Assembly (NCBI RefSeq): GCF_016086655.4
Contig: NC_052138.2
Coordinates: forward strand, 2,852,001 to 2,916,000
Source: Lepeophtheirus salmonis
Lineage: Eukaryota; Arthropoda; Copepoda; Siphonostomatoida; Caligidae
Direction: 5' to 3'
Length of the DNA: 64,000 bases
The stretch's first letter is position 1; every line of letters starts with the position of its first letter. A program made the translations under genes and the position numbers. Under the pieces are notes generated by a model, which made no database searches, had not been told where the DNA came from, and was given only the letters and a program-made list of their open reading frames with translations. Below, piece after piece: positions 21,901 through 32,670 of this stretch.

Positions 21901-23769
21901 AGGTAAATATGCGACCAACAAATAAAATAGATTTAAAAAACGTAGTACCTGTATTTAGCATTACATAATGCCAAAGACAAAGATTGATATTTGAAAATTA
22001 TTAGGTGAATATTAAAAATTTAGGAATCCAAAATGGCCTTATCAGCATTGATGACGTCACATGAAAACGCTCTATTGATAATTTGTACAAAAGATCAATA
22101 TTATTATAAAAATGTTAGTCAACACCGTTTCTCAGTTCTCATTCTAAATTTACCATCATAACAGATGACGTTATTGGGACCCCAAATACAGGTATATAGC
22201 AAATTAAAAATTTACTTATTACATTTACACAAAGAAATGCATCTAATGACGTCATCAGAAAGAAAAGACGAGAGAGAGTTACTTAATAAATCTGTTGTGT
22301 TTGCCAAAAGATTTTCTTATTGTCTAACCTTGTTCCAATAACATTGGCAAATATGCTCTTATTTTTAAGCACGAGACTATTTACGCATCCCCGACTCATA
22401 TGGACAGAATGGACCTCAAACAGATGATAGGTAATGAATTATGTATGATTGTTGTTGGGATTTTTGTAAAGAAAAAAAGGAGTTGAGAAAATGAAAAAAA
22501 AAAAGAAGGTTGTTGCGTGCACTCTTTCTTCCTTTTTGTCCATTATTTAATAGGTCGTCGTGCTGTTAACTTATATCTATGAAGTAAGCATTCTCGCCTA
22601 TTTTTAGTGTAAATTGTTTAAAAAATGTCTCATAAAAATAAATATATGTGATTTTGAATATAACTAGAGTAGAGGCTCACCCGGGATATTAAGAAATTAA
22701 AATTAATTAATAATTGTTCTGCTTAATATAAAACAAAAATAAAGACAGTAAAATATTTCTTAATTATTCTCCCTGCATGTTGGCGTTGGTACGTATCTTT
22801 CCACTTTTTTTAATTTATAACAGGATATGATAGGTTTACCAGGCGTTGCCCGAGACATTCAGAAATTAAAATGATTTCTGAACACCTTTATTAAAAAAAA
22901 AAAGAAGGAGATTATAAGGTTTGAAAAGATAAAAACATATTCAAGTTGAACTGTCGTTTGCTCGTCTTTCGTGATAATCCTTTGTCTTATTCCCTCTTCC
23001 TTTATTTCTTCTAATCTCCTTAAAAAAATTGTGCAAAGACACATAGCAACACGCAGTGAGAACTATTCATTAAATTTTCGTTCTTTATTTTTTGTTTATA
23101 TGTAAGTCGTTTGTTTGTTCAAAAAATTGTTTTTTAGGAAAATCCTATTTCAAGGCCGCCATTGTCTTAAAGGTAAAAAAAAGGCTACTTGAAGCATCTC
23201 TTGAGCCTTAAAACCCTACATGATTTTTTTAGCAAAATCCAATCATTGGTTTGGCTGTGATTTCGGGGGACACACAGATATTTGCATTTAGTATATAGAT
23301 ATTTTCGCTGCACTAATGCTTTTATAAATGAAGAAGATTTCCCCCTTTATAGCAATAATTCATTTTCTTCTCCTAAAATAGGAAGGTAATATTAACAAGG
23401 GTTTTAATTCCATTTGTCTTACCCCTTCCCTCTCCTCGACTCTATTTTTCCTAACAAAAATGTCAACTCTAGGGATGAGGGTCAACGTACTGTAGTTTCA
23501 TAATAAAATAAGGTTAAACATTATATTTCAGATATTGTGGTGGACGTTTGAATCCTCTACATGGATCTTCATCTTCCTCTCCCGTCAAAGCCCCTTTTCA
23601 TGGCTCACTTTATACCTTAGATGTGCGCACAGGCTCTGCAGGAGGAATAGAAAACTTTATAAATGAACATCATAGCCCAGGGTTTCGTTTATTGTATGAA
23701 TTGGGTAGTGGGGGCTGTCAAACAGCGGATATGAGTGTTTTAGGAACTTATAATAAAGGAAAAAAATAA
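18952..23769 (+). CDS. Secreted CUB-domain-like protein, 472 aa, eight exons
   Basis: Exons: 18952-19166, 19249-19400, 20047-20431, 21362-21563, 21612-21750, 22165-22191, 22370-22430 and 23532-23769. All introns are GT-AG and all phases join to give 1419 bases ending in TAA. Residues 1-22 form a signal peptide (MRIYYIFIPIPISLLLINVV). An acidic spacer with N-glycosylation-like sites follows. CUB-like region 1 runs from about Cys156 to 290 (Cys156, 182, 212, 234). Region 2 runs from RGCFQYYF (Cys293) through CITARRNQC, FCG, a DYLRIP stretch and YCGGRLNP (Cys396) to Cys456. The RGCFQYY...YRICI pattern is familiar from uncharacterised arthropod CUB-containing secreted proteins. No protease domain is attached, so binding rather than catalysis is likely (inference). 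Exons 6 and 7 (27 and 61 nt) were placed by splice sites, phase and fit to the CUB pattern. Confidence 0.85.
19429..19997 (-). mobile_element. MLE-A deletion derivative in intron 2 of the CUB gene
   Basis: TA is duplicated at 19427-19428 and 19998-19999. The ends are inverted (left CGGAGTGGTCCATTAAAATC; right CAGATTTTAATGGACCACC). Internally it keeps short pieces of the minus-strand transposase region, such as the stretch complementary to CTTTCCACCAACTTTTTTGA, with large deletions. At 569 bp it is non-autonomous. It sits between the donor at 19401 and the acceptor before 20047, in inverse orientation to the gene. Confidence 0.85.
20470..21290 (-). mobile_element. MLE-B mariner pseudogene in intron 3 of the CUB gene
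   Basis: The minus strand encodes EVSKEEIPRILHFYYLKG at the N-terminus (about 21045-21100) and, in 20684-20915, the catalytic part: LVNRRCTLFYQDNARLQTSL, then LGWKVLIHPPYSTNLELSHY. The second catalytic Asp is kept (FYQD). At the D34D position the third Asp is His. A TTTCGTATTT word lies inverted near both ends. A T-run of about 19 bases on the minus strand (A-run near 20957) breaks the frame. It is inactive. Confidence 0.85.
21751..23531 (+). other. Introns 5-7 of the CUB gene
   Basis: These introns hold the two short exons at 22165-22191 and 22370-22430. The rest is A+T-rich with no recognised transposon. Intron 7 (22431-23531) is the longest without an insertion; a 61-codon minus-strand ORF there is not supported. 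Confidence 0.6.
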
Positions 23770-23790
23770 ATTTAAAGTGATATCTATGTT

Positions 23791-23796
23791 AATAAA
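23791..23796 (+). terminator. Poly(A) signal of the CUB gene
   Basis: AATAAA lies 22 bases after the stop codon, giving a very short 3' UTR. The MLE-C element begins about 25 bases further on. Confidence 0.6.
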
Positions 23797-23820
23797 GCAA
23801 AGTCCTTCTGTATGTAGAGA

Positions 23821-24651
23821 GTGAGGACTCAAAAATTTAAATGCCGGGTTCACTTCTTCATATTTTTATTTTGTAACATTTGTATGGGAAACTTTTGAGG
23901 CAAAAGTTGGTTATCTAACAATTTTATTCACTTTTTATTCATTATGGCATACTCCATTCTGAATGATGGCTTCAAACCGGGGACGAACAGAAGCACAAAT
24001 AGCCTGGATGAAATCTGATTGTTTCAATCTTCTGTAATCACGGATTTCAGGGCATTGACATTTGGGTTAGAAGTATTTTGCTTCTTGCCCTCCAAACCGT
24101 TCCAAACAGCGAAGTCGTGGGGTTATCGTCGTGTGAGGACAAAGGCCATAATTCTGCCGGACAGAAGGCGGCCATGTTCTCCCTGCAGAAATGATGTACC
24201 TTTCTGAACGTGTGTGCCAGGACACCGTCTTGGGTGAAAAGATAGTTGTCCCTGCGGAAAGTGCTCCTCAACCATGGCAAAACATAATACTTGTGTACCT
24301 ATTGACTTTTTTCGTTAGCCTTGAAGGAGTAGGGAGGCATCTTGATGCCGTTGTACGCCACGACGCCGTTAACCATGACCTGAATGTTTGTTACTAAAGA
24401 TTTCTTCGACCTGAGTTCTTGATTCAGCCAAGAAGCGGGAATTTATCCTTTAGTAAACAGCATTCACTTGTTTACTTGCGGAGGAGATCGGCCACCCTCT
24501 ACCGTTTTGCTCAGACATTTTTGATCATAGAAAAACAAAAAAAGCATCAAATTGTAGTTTTTTGTCACCAGTTTCGAATTGCGTTTAATACAAATGGTCA
24601 GATTTTTAGAAGTAAGGCTTCGAAGAAGTTTCAAACTTTTGAGTCCTCACC
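23821..24651 (-). mobile_element. MLE-C (DD37D-spaced) mariner pseudogene
   Basis: Inverted ends frame it: left GTGAGGACTCAAAAATTT, right (inward) GGTGAGGACTCAAAAGTTT. The minus strand at 24047-24280 encodes the catalytic region: RRDNYLFTQDGVLAHT, then ENMAAFCPAELWPLSSHDDN. Counting from the Asp of FTQD, the residue at the D37D position is Thr, so the triad is broken. The element is shortened to about 830 bp. Confidence 0.8.
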
Positions 24652-25699
24652 TTGTATCTAGCTATGTTGGAAATAAGTCATTTTTGGGTGTAGATACTCC
24701 GTCGTGGGAGAGCCAAATTGTGGTCACTCAAGATTTTAATTTACATAATTAAGCTGGGAAACTCCATTTTTTTTTTACTATTAATAGTGATGTTCTCCAA
24801 TTTTTAAAATTAATTTGATCTGAAAAATTCATTTCAAGGATATGAATTTATCCTTTTTTAAATATTAACATAATTTATATAACTTTCTATGAAAAACTCT
24901 GGATTCTTTACATTTTTTTGTCAAAAAAATGTAATATTTGAAAAAAAAAAAGAAAGTAATTTTTGAAATTAAAAAAAAAAAAATAATAATAAAATTGAAT
25001 AGATCTAGTAAAAAATGCGTGACTCTGGCAATAGATTTTTTTTTTGAATAGTTATTAATTTTGAAAAAAAAAATTCCACAAACCTAGTACATAAAATATA
25101 ACCCTGGATCCTACCCCTAGTTAATTAATATAATCAAAATAGATTGAATGTCTTTCAGTCCTTTTTTTATACAAGGGCTTTAGTGGTTCGTACAAGCAAA
25201 TATGTATGTAATGATACCCATTATTTTTTATGAAAAGTGTCGAGAAAATCATTAGAGTAGGAGATCCACCCAGTAGTATACATGGCAAACCTCAATCACA
25301 TCATTGTCTTTTTATAGGGACTATGCATGTGGATCCTCAGTTAGAAGGTATTTGATATACCCACACCGAGGTTTTAGCTAATTACTAACTCATATAGATA
25401 TACCTACTCTTTTTTAAAGCACACATTGTCAGCAACTAAATTTAATATATGGGTTTTGTGGGAAGTGACAGTTTGTGGGTGAACATGTCATAATAGTTTT
25501 TATAGGTTCCACACCTCTTTAAGTAAGTAACCAAATATCTGCATAATTGGCAATCCCATTAAGTTTCATTTTTGAATTTTCATTAGGAATCAGGAAAATG
25601 GGGATTAATTACAGGGATCGAAGATGAAATCGGTGCACTCTTTGGGAAGCCCTGGAACTAAATGTCATCCTCATATAATTTTTTTTAAATTCCGTGTCA
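24652..25699. other. Spacer with a J-like A/T segment, no gene
   Basis: Bases 24760-25110 contain T-tract/A-tract units resembling the J repeat core but without its GC-rich ends. The remainder shows nothing recognisable. Confidence 0.45.
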
Positions 25700-25711
25700 T
25701 AAACAAATAGA

Positions 25712-26318
25712 GGCGTTCAAAGGGAGTGGGCAGGAGGTTCTGAAGCACCCTCAAATTAAGATTTTTTTATTTATATTCAAAAAATAAATAATAAGGAGAT
25801 TTTTGAAGTTAAAAAACAAACATAATATTTGATGTTTCGTTTTTGAAATTTTTTTCCAAAAAAAAATTTAATTTTATGTCAATAGCTATGGATTTTTGAC
25901 TTTTTTTGTCAAGGAATTTAATTTCTGTGGACGACAACTGTGTATTTTTCCATTTCTTTTAAAAAACTTAATACTTCAAATTTAATTTTGGATTTTTTTT
26001 TTTTAAATTTAATTTTGAGTTAAATGTTGTAGATTTTTGAAATTTGTACTAAAAAAATTAAATTTTCTATGAAGAGTTGTGAATTTTAGAAACATTAAAT
26101 ATTAATTTTTTCCAAAAAAATTAATTTCTATGTAGAGCTATGGATTTTTGATTTTTTTTTTTCGAAAAATGTAATATTTGAAATTTTTTGTAAATGGCTT
26201 TGGTTTTTTGTATTTTTTTTTTTTCAGACAATTTTAATTATTTGAATTTTTTTTCTTAAAAATCCAAAAACCAAGCCCCTTCCCCTCGAAATACATTCAT
26301 GTGGACGGCCCTGACAAG
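25712..26318 (+). repeat. J repeat, the most complete copy
   Basis: The left end is AGGCGTTCAAAGGGAGTGGG. The right end, read inward, is CAGGGCCGTCCACATG, so the ends are imperfectly inverted. The core consists of roughly 60-80 bp units such as AATTTAATTTCTATG followed by a link like TAGAGCTATGGATTTTTG and a T-run. The unit is neither protein-coding nor CRISPR-like, since the spacing is irregular. An array carried inside a non-autonomous DNA element is the simplest reading. Confidence 0.65.
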
Positions 26319-26329
26319 GCAAATCTTTC

Positions 26330-26800
26330 AGTCTAATTTTGTCACATTAGAAGAACTAAACTCGGAGCTGAAGAGGAGGAACAGAGAGGCACCTTGATTT
26401 TGTGTCTAATTAATCAAGGACAAATCAGCAACTGCGACATTTGTAGCACAACTGGACTGACAATGTGTTACATCCAGGAAATTAGGAAGAAACTGGAGGA
26501 TTCGAAGAATCCCCATAGGGCTATTTCGATGTTGCAGAGGTCACAGGAGGACTCCAGTTAGGTCAACGACGCGGAGTTCATCACGAAGGTGATCACCATC
26601 ATTGACCTGTTCCTGACGATGCCCTTCAAATTATGTTCTGGTCCCCTGGGTGTGGCAGCAGGACTCTGCACCCTGCCATGGGTCCGATAAGGCTCTGGCC
26701 TGGCTTGAGGGCATTGTCTACAACATCGTTATCATCATGTCAAGTACAGATAAATTATTTATTATTAATAAGTATGCGTTGTTATGTTTGTTATAACGAT
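26330..26800 (+). pseudogene. Mariner/Tc1-type transposase fragment
   Basis: On the + strand near 26640-26720 the sequence reads VWQQDSAPCHGSDKALAWLE, which is the second catalytic-Asp motif of DDD-type mariner relatives. Upstream sequence in another frame (about 26430-26600) resembles the N-terminal helix-turn-helix part. Frameshifts and stops separate the pieces, and the third catalytic residue is not found. Confidence 0.65.
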
Positions 26801-27857
26801 GTTTTGATCTAGTGTTCAAATAGACTAAACAATCACTGAACATATTGAGGAAAAGGGTGACGATTACAGGTGATTAAAGGTACAATTTTTTCCAAAGAAA
26901 AATTGCAATTACTCACTCCATATCCAACTAGCTAAGGTAATTTTTGCATCATTGCATTTTTCATCTAAAATTAAATAATAGTTATTATATAAAAATACAA
27001 AATTATGATTTTTTGTCAACTTACCTAAACAATATCTGCTTTGGGTAATATATAAAAAGCTTTCAAATAAAGTGTCTTATAACTTGCAAGGAGGATGTAC
27101 ACTAAAATCTTTAATCACTTATCTAAGCTAACACAGCATTGATTATAAATACAAAATGTATTGTCAGTCCTTAGGTATGAATTTATGGTCCATTTAGGAA
27201 TTGACCGTATTATATAGATATTTGACGACGAGCGGAGATGTAAAAATGATCTATTTACAGTTAGCATGAAAACTATGCCTAAAAATTTGTATCTTGTGGT
27301 ACTTTTGGACTACAAGGGATATTATTTAGGCATCACTTATCACTGGTGCATGATCCTGGGTCACTATGCATGGTTCGTATCCTCGTGTTCCTATGGTTGC
27401 GCTTACAATAATAGTATTTTCCTAAACCTACCCTTTTTCTAGTCGGCGTTTTCGAGCATGGTTGAGAGCCTTACATATGCATGTACATTTTCAAAAGTGG
27501 AATCGAATATTGAGGCACTCGTCAATGAAAAAGTCTTATTAAACTATTTGCGTCTAGTCTTACATTTTTTTTTGTATATTCTTTATGGGATAAAATAAAT
27601 TGTAAAAAAACAACTCATATCGAATCCTTTTATATATTTTAATGTGATAACTGTTATTAAAAAGTATATTGAATGCAAACAAAAATTAAGGGCAGTAAAA
27701 TGGCACAAAAAAAAGGTCTATATTTACGTACTAAACACTGCATGGGTTAAAATCAAATATGTTAAAGACGAGTGCTGTGGTGGGAAATGGAGAGTTGGCT
27801 CACCAAAAAGTGGGGAATTGGAGACAAAAAAGACTAAAAACCTGTGTTCTAAACAAA
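26801..27857. other. Spacer, no gene seen
   Basis: A+T-rich. A 74-codon ORF (27644-27868), rich in Lys, runs into the hAT element that follows and has no recognisable features. Confidence 0.45.
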
Positions 27858-27865
27858 CTTATGAC

Positions 27866-28808
27866 TAGTGATATTTAAATAATACATGAAAATGAAGCTA
27901 AATATGCAAATAAGAAACTCAAAAATGCAAATGAAACTACAGACAAGGGAACACAAATGCAAATAAATCAGGTAAAATAGGATGTATTCTGGTAAAGATC
28001 AAGTACATATATAATAAAAAATTATCAATCAAGCAAGTCCTTGTTCCATTGAATTTACATCTGGTGTGGCTAGGCGTCGTCTTCTTAGAGTACTTCTCCA
28101 AGAATTCTTAGAACTCCCTGTTGTTGATCCTTGCAAGGAGGATATTACCAGAGACGAAGGCCTTCACTAGGTCAGTATTGAAGACGCCATCGCTGTTATC
28201 GTTGGAGGGGATGACATTGAGCACCTTCTTTGTAGCTTTGTCTCCTTTGTTGTTTAAATTTACATTCTTTTTGTGCCTGGAACCCAGTCCAGGCTGTTCT
28301 AGGACACACTCCCTCTTGGCATGAGCTCTAAAGTTGCAAAAGCTTGCATAGCAAATACTTTGATTCAGGCACATAAGTCCAAATATTGGTTCCATTGAGC
28401 TCCTTAATGAGGGGCCCACTATCTTAGGCATGGCCAATTTGAAAAAATGGTGTTTCATTTCGAATGAATGTAAATATATTGGAAAGAAATTATGCTGGAT
28501 GCCCCTTAATATTTTTCGAGACAAAACGGAATGTAAAAAATATAAATAGCTCTCGTGGCAAGATGGTAATTATATAGTTTTGAATATCCAAGTACTTAGC
28601 CCTTTATAATTCATGGCGCCAATAGATTCCTCCTTTCCTCTTCTTCATCTCTTCCTCCTCCAATAATTGCACTCAATCTACACTTTACTCTAATAACTAA
28701 ATATTTTTTAACCTAACAATGGAGGGAAAAATGCAAATGAAAGGTCGAAAATGCAAATCAGGGCCCATAATGCAAATAAATCTTATTTGCATAATTTGAA
28801 CATCTTTA
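27866..28808 (-). mobile_element. hAT element carrying a CGGBP1-like BED protein
   Basis: CTTATGAC flanks both sides exactly (27858-27865 and 28809-28816). The ends are imperfectly inverted: left TAGTGATATTTAAATAAT, right read inward TAAAGATGTTCAAATTAT. The word ATGCAAAT occurs three times within about 110 bp of the left end and three times plus once inverted (ATTTGCAT) within about 80 bp of the right end; such subterminal repeats are typical transposase-binding sites. The body encodes a truncated transposase-like protein on the minus strand. It is 943 bp with no catalytic core, so probably non-autonomous. Confidence 0.9.
28070..28524 (-). pseudogene. CGGBP1-like BED-finger protein fragment
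   Basis: The frame has a Cys/His arrangement (CYASFCNF ... RECVLEQPGL ... SRHKKN), followed by a linker, then VFNTDLVKAFVSGNILLARI, a stop after NNREF, and EFLEKYSKKT. The order 'finger, then D-AFVS-NIPL-KI, then F--FLEKY' is what I recall from CGGBP1-like proteins and hAT relatives in arthropods. A stop interrupts it and nothing follows EFLEKYSKKT. It has no promoter of its own that I can identify. Confidence 0.65.
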
Positions 28809-28816
28809 CTTATGAC

Positions 28817-29426
28817 CAATCCCTCCTTTTTATTATTGGAGGTTTGAAGAGATGAAACGATCTTCCAAATACAGGCTGCGCAACAAAATTTCCTTTTTAC
28901 ATTTTTTTTGTTTCTATTTAAATAACTTATCCTTAAGAATGAAAGAGGGGTAATTATTTTTAAATAAAAATGTATAATTTATAGCCAACATACTTTATTT
29001 ATAATTTTTGATTAAATAATAAATATTTGGCAATATTTAAAAAGTTTTAAAAATGTTGGTTATTCTGAAATAAATCCGTTTTTAATTACTCGACTGGAAC
29101 AAACTGCACAAATTTAGAATTTGTACATAACATTGAAGATGATGACACAAAGTTTTAGATCTTTAGCATAATTAACTTTTGGAGTAATTTGCCTTCAAAT
29201 ACTTTTGTAAATTTCAAATTATGAAAAGGAATTGAAAAGAATTAGTTTTTTTTTTTTGTATTTTAGAAATTAAAACAATTAGCTGATGTATTGGAATATT
29301 CTGATGAAATTCAAGAACTGAAATGCCATAGTTACTAACTACGCCATTTCCGTTGATGTAGTTCCAATAAAAATCGGTCCAACAATTATTATATTAGGAC
29401 TGCCTTGATAGGGCAGCAGTGTTCAA
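28817..29426. other. Spacer, no gene seen
   Basis: A+T-rich DNA without ORFs or repeats that I recognise. Confidence 0.45.
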
Positions 29427-29880
29427 GGGCGTCCGCGGGATTATATTTTTGGGGAAAGGCTTGGTGTTTGGATTTTTTTTGGAAACAAATTTGTCAATTT
29501 AAATTTTCTACAAAAATGTATATATAAAATTTTTTGAATTTTATCGAAATCCACAGGCATTCACAAGATATTAAATTTCTATCAAAAAATTTCAAAAATC
29601 TAATGCTATTCAGAAAAATTATCAAAATCCACAGTTGTGAACAAAACAATTTCAAATATTATATATTATAGAAAAAATATTCATTATCCACAGCTGTTAA
29701 CAAAAAAATTTCAAATAATATATTTCAAGAATTTAAAAACACACGTAGTCTTATGACAGAAAATTAAATTTTTTGGGGAAACAATTTAAAATATTAAATT
29801 TTCTTGTAAAAATGAAAGAATCCTGATTTTTTTTTTTTTTTGGGGGCGGGGGTGGGGGCGGGTAGACTACAGCTCCTGCA
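29427..29880 (+). repeat. J repeat
   Basis: It begins CAAGGGCGTCCGCGGGATT. The core has links such as TCCACAGCTGTTAACAAAAA, so most units face the opposite way to those at 25712. It ends in a G-rich run (29843-29861). Confidence 0.6.
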
Positions 29881-30877
29881 ACTCATACCCTACAGTATAT
29901 GTAGTTTTTTAGACCAATTCAACAATCTACAAAACGTTTTTTTTTTTTTTTTTAAATAGGTTGCATTGGTATATATATACAAATGTTCCGAAAAATAAAT
30001 AAATATAAATTCGATCAATTCCATTAAAATATAGGATTTTAATCATCCGTCTAGCTACTGTACCCATCTAACTATTATAAGATCCCTCTCCTCAAATAAG
30101 TAGGTATCTTCTTCCTCTTGAGCATGTAATATATTACATACAGAACATAAATCAGAGATATAATTGCCTCACTTTTCCTTCTTAAATACGTAGTAACTAG
30201 TAGTAGTAAGTACGTACTTTCTAACATTAAATAAACTCTTTTACGAATGAAACGTCTTATCTTACATAGGAATTGAAGTCCCATGTAGTAATAAAAGATT
30301 AATTTTGTGTGTGTCTCTCTACTTCTTCCCCAATATCACATCCATATAACTTTTTATAATACTTTATGTTAATATATTATCTATTTTCTCTACCTAAGTA
30401 CACATACATATTATATAGTAGATAGGAAACTTTGGGACTTTGTCTTCTTTCTCTCCTCTACATTAGTATTTATGGTACACTGACTTTTTTTAAAGTTAAG
30501 GAGATTGATAAGGACTAAGATAAGAGGAATTATAATTGACATTATTATTATTATTGCCGGATTTTGTTTTTTATTGTATTAAAAAGTATAGCTACCTATC
30601 TATGGACTAGTCTAATTTATGAGGATATTAAGGTATTGCGATATGTGTTGATAAGGAAAAGACGCGTATATTTGCAAAAAAAGAGGCTAAGATTATTCTT
30701 TAATTAAGAGTCTATCTGATATTATTTAGTTATATTATATTTATGGTATATCTAGGATATCCCTGCAATTTAAAAGGAATTGTAACAACGTCTATATATT
30801 TACTTTACATGGAATTGATGTAAAGGATTTGCGCTCAATCAATATATCAGCTAGTCCATTCATTTGTAGATAAAGTA
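29881..30877. other. Spacer, no gene seen
   Basis: It contains a T-run at about 29937-29953 and a short (ATT)n stretch near 30540. A 69-codon minus-strand ORF has no recognisable features. Confidence 0.45.
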
Positions 30878-31538
30878 CGAGTGGTCCATTAAAATTTGAA
30901 CACTTTGAATTATAAACTTCGTCAAGATATAATTTATTAATTAACAATAGAATTTCAACATAGTAGATATAATGGCTTCCAGACGGCGACGAAAGGGCTT
31001 TCAACCGCTGAAGATGTAGTTCTCTGTCATGGTGTCCCGCTGCTGCCTGGTAGTAACTTTGAGGGCCTTGTTGTTTGAATGACGAGGAGATGGTTTCTTT
31101 CATTGCTGGTGTCAAAAGTGGCCTTTCCACCCTCGCAAGGCTCTTTCCACCTACTTTTTGATAGCTCTTTGGACAGTTTGGTGTGAAACCTCGAGATCTC
31201 TTGTATAGGCTCTCATGGACTTGAAGTAATTGGCATGCGCTATTTTCTCCAACTCATCCTAGTCCAGTTTGGCTTTCTTCCCCTCCAACGTTTTGGATTT
31301 GCTAACGGCGTACATGGTGGTCCTGGAGACGCCGAACTCCTTGGAGTGCACTAATGGTAATTAGTCAATTACGTTCAAGTGTCATTTTATCGACTTGTAC
31401 GGTAGCTAAAGAGCTCAGGTTTATTTTGTTTTGTAACTAATTGTTTATGCTTTAATATTTTCGAAATATGAATTAATTATAACCTCTCAGCCTTCAGTAA
31501 TTATAGAATTAGTACGTGTTCAGTTTTCAATGGGATAC
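30878..31538 (-). mobile_element. MLE-A copy, internally deleted
   Basis: TA precedes the left end (CGAGTGGTCCATTAAAATTT) and the right end is CAGTTTTCAATGGGATACC. On the minus strand one frame reads MERPLLTPAMKET (31090-31130), a motif between the helix-turn-helix and catalytic domains in this family. The N-terminal region lies around 31230-31380, with KQ..GVSRTT-like degraded sequence. About half of a full-length element is missing. Confidence 0.8.
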
Positions 31539-32034
31539 CAATATAAAGCTCTCATCAACCAGGGGCTCCTTTTTTATATATTTTTTAATGATAGTTAGAA
31601 AAGGGATTGAAGGATGCTGGATGAGGAAGTGGCTAGTAGGAATGAACAATGTTTTGCTGCTTCAACTGCTTGGCAAAAGTGTTAAGCTTCATTTGGAAAG
31701 CAATTACTTCGGGTCCTTTTCATAACCAAATACACCCTTAGCTTTTAGTCATGAGTTTAATCCATAAATCTTTTGAAATATGTCAACCGAAAAGCCAAAA
31801 TCACATTCCCATTTCTCATTTTCTATTTCCTTTAAAAAATCAGAAGAAATATTTTCTATATCTAAACCTAACAATTTCTGTTTTGCTTTCCAGCACTCTT
31901 TCTAGTTTTTTCCCCATGATTAACCAGCTTACATTTGTGTGGTAGGATACTTGAAGGTGAAATCTGTATTTATATCTTCCAAGAAACTTCGAAATGGCCG
32001 TTATTTCCGTCCGTGTGCTCTTATTGTATTTAAA

Positions 32035-32670
32035 GGGGTGTCTGCTGCAGGGGGTGGGATGGATGAGTGTTTTTTACTAGAATTTTTTTTTAAAAATATT
32101 GAAATTTATTCCCAAAAAATTTAATTTTCTGATATTTGGTTTGAGTTTTTTGGTTTTTCTCCCAAAAAATTAAATTTTTTGAATTCTTATTTAAAAAATG
32201 TGATATTAAAAATATAATATTTTGAATTGTTTTCCAAAAATTTAACTTTTTATGAACAATTTTAAGTTTTTGAGAAAAATTTCTACCAAAATTAATTATT
32301 TTTTTATAATTTTGAAATTTTTTCCAAACATTTAATTTTTGAAATTTTTTTACAAAAAAAAATTATTTTTTATAAGCAACTGTGGATCTTTAATTTTTTT
32401 TGAGAATATCTGTGGATTTTAGAAAATTCTTTTCAAAAAATTTAATTTTGTGTGAATATTTATGGTTTTTTTTAATTTTTTACTGAAATTTTAATATTGA
32501 AACAAAAAAAAATACAAAAATTTTAGAGGTGAAATTTAATATAAATCTTTTATTTAAAAAATTACATTTTTAAATTTGTTTTAAAAAAGATTAATTTTTA
32601 AATGTATTTTCCAAAAATTTTTAATTTTTCAATTTTTTTCAAAAAAAATCCAAGAAACAATAATCCAATC
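32035..32670 (+). repeat. J repeat
   Basis: It begins AGGGGTGTCTGCTGCAGG and has the typical core of CCAAAAAATTTAATTTT units with links such as GTGAATATTTATGG. No defined right end is found; it fades near 32670. Confidence 0.6.

Noticed and set aside
28121..28324. 67-codon + strand ORF
   Set aside because: It is the complement of the BED-finger frame in the hAT element at 27866-28808.
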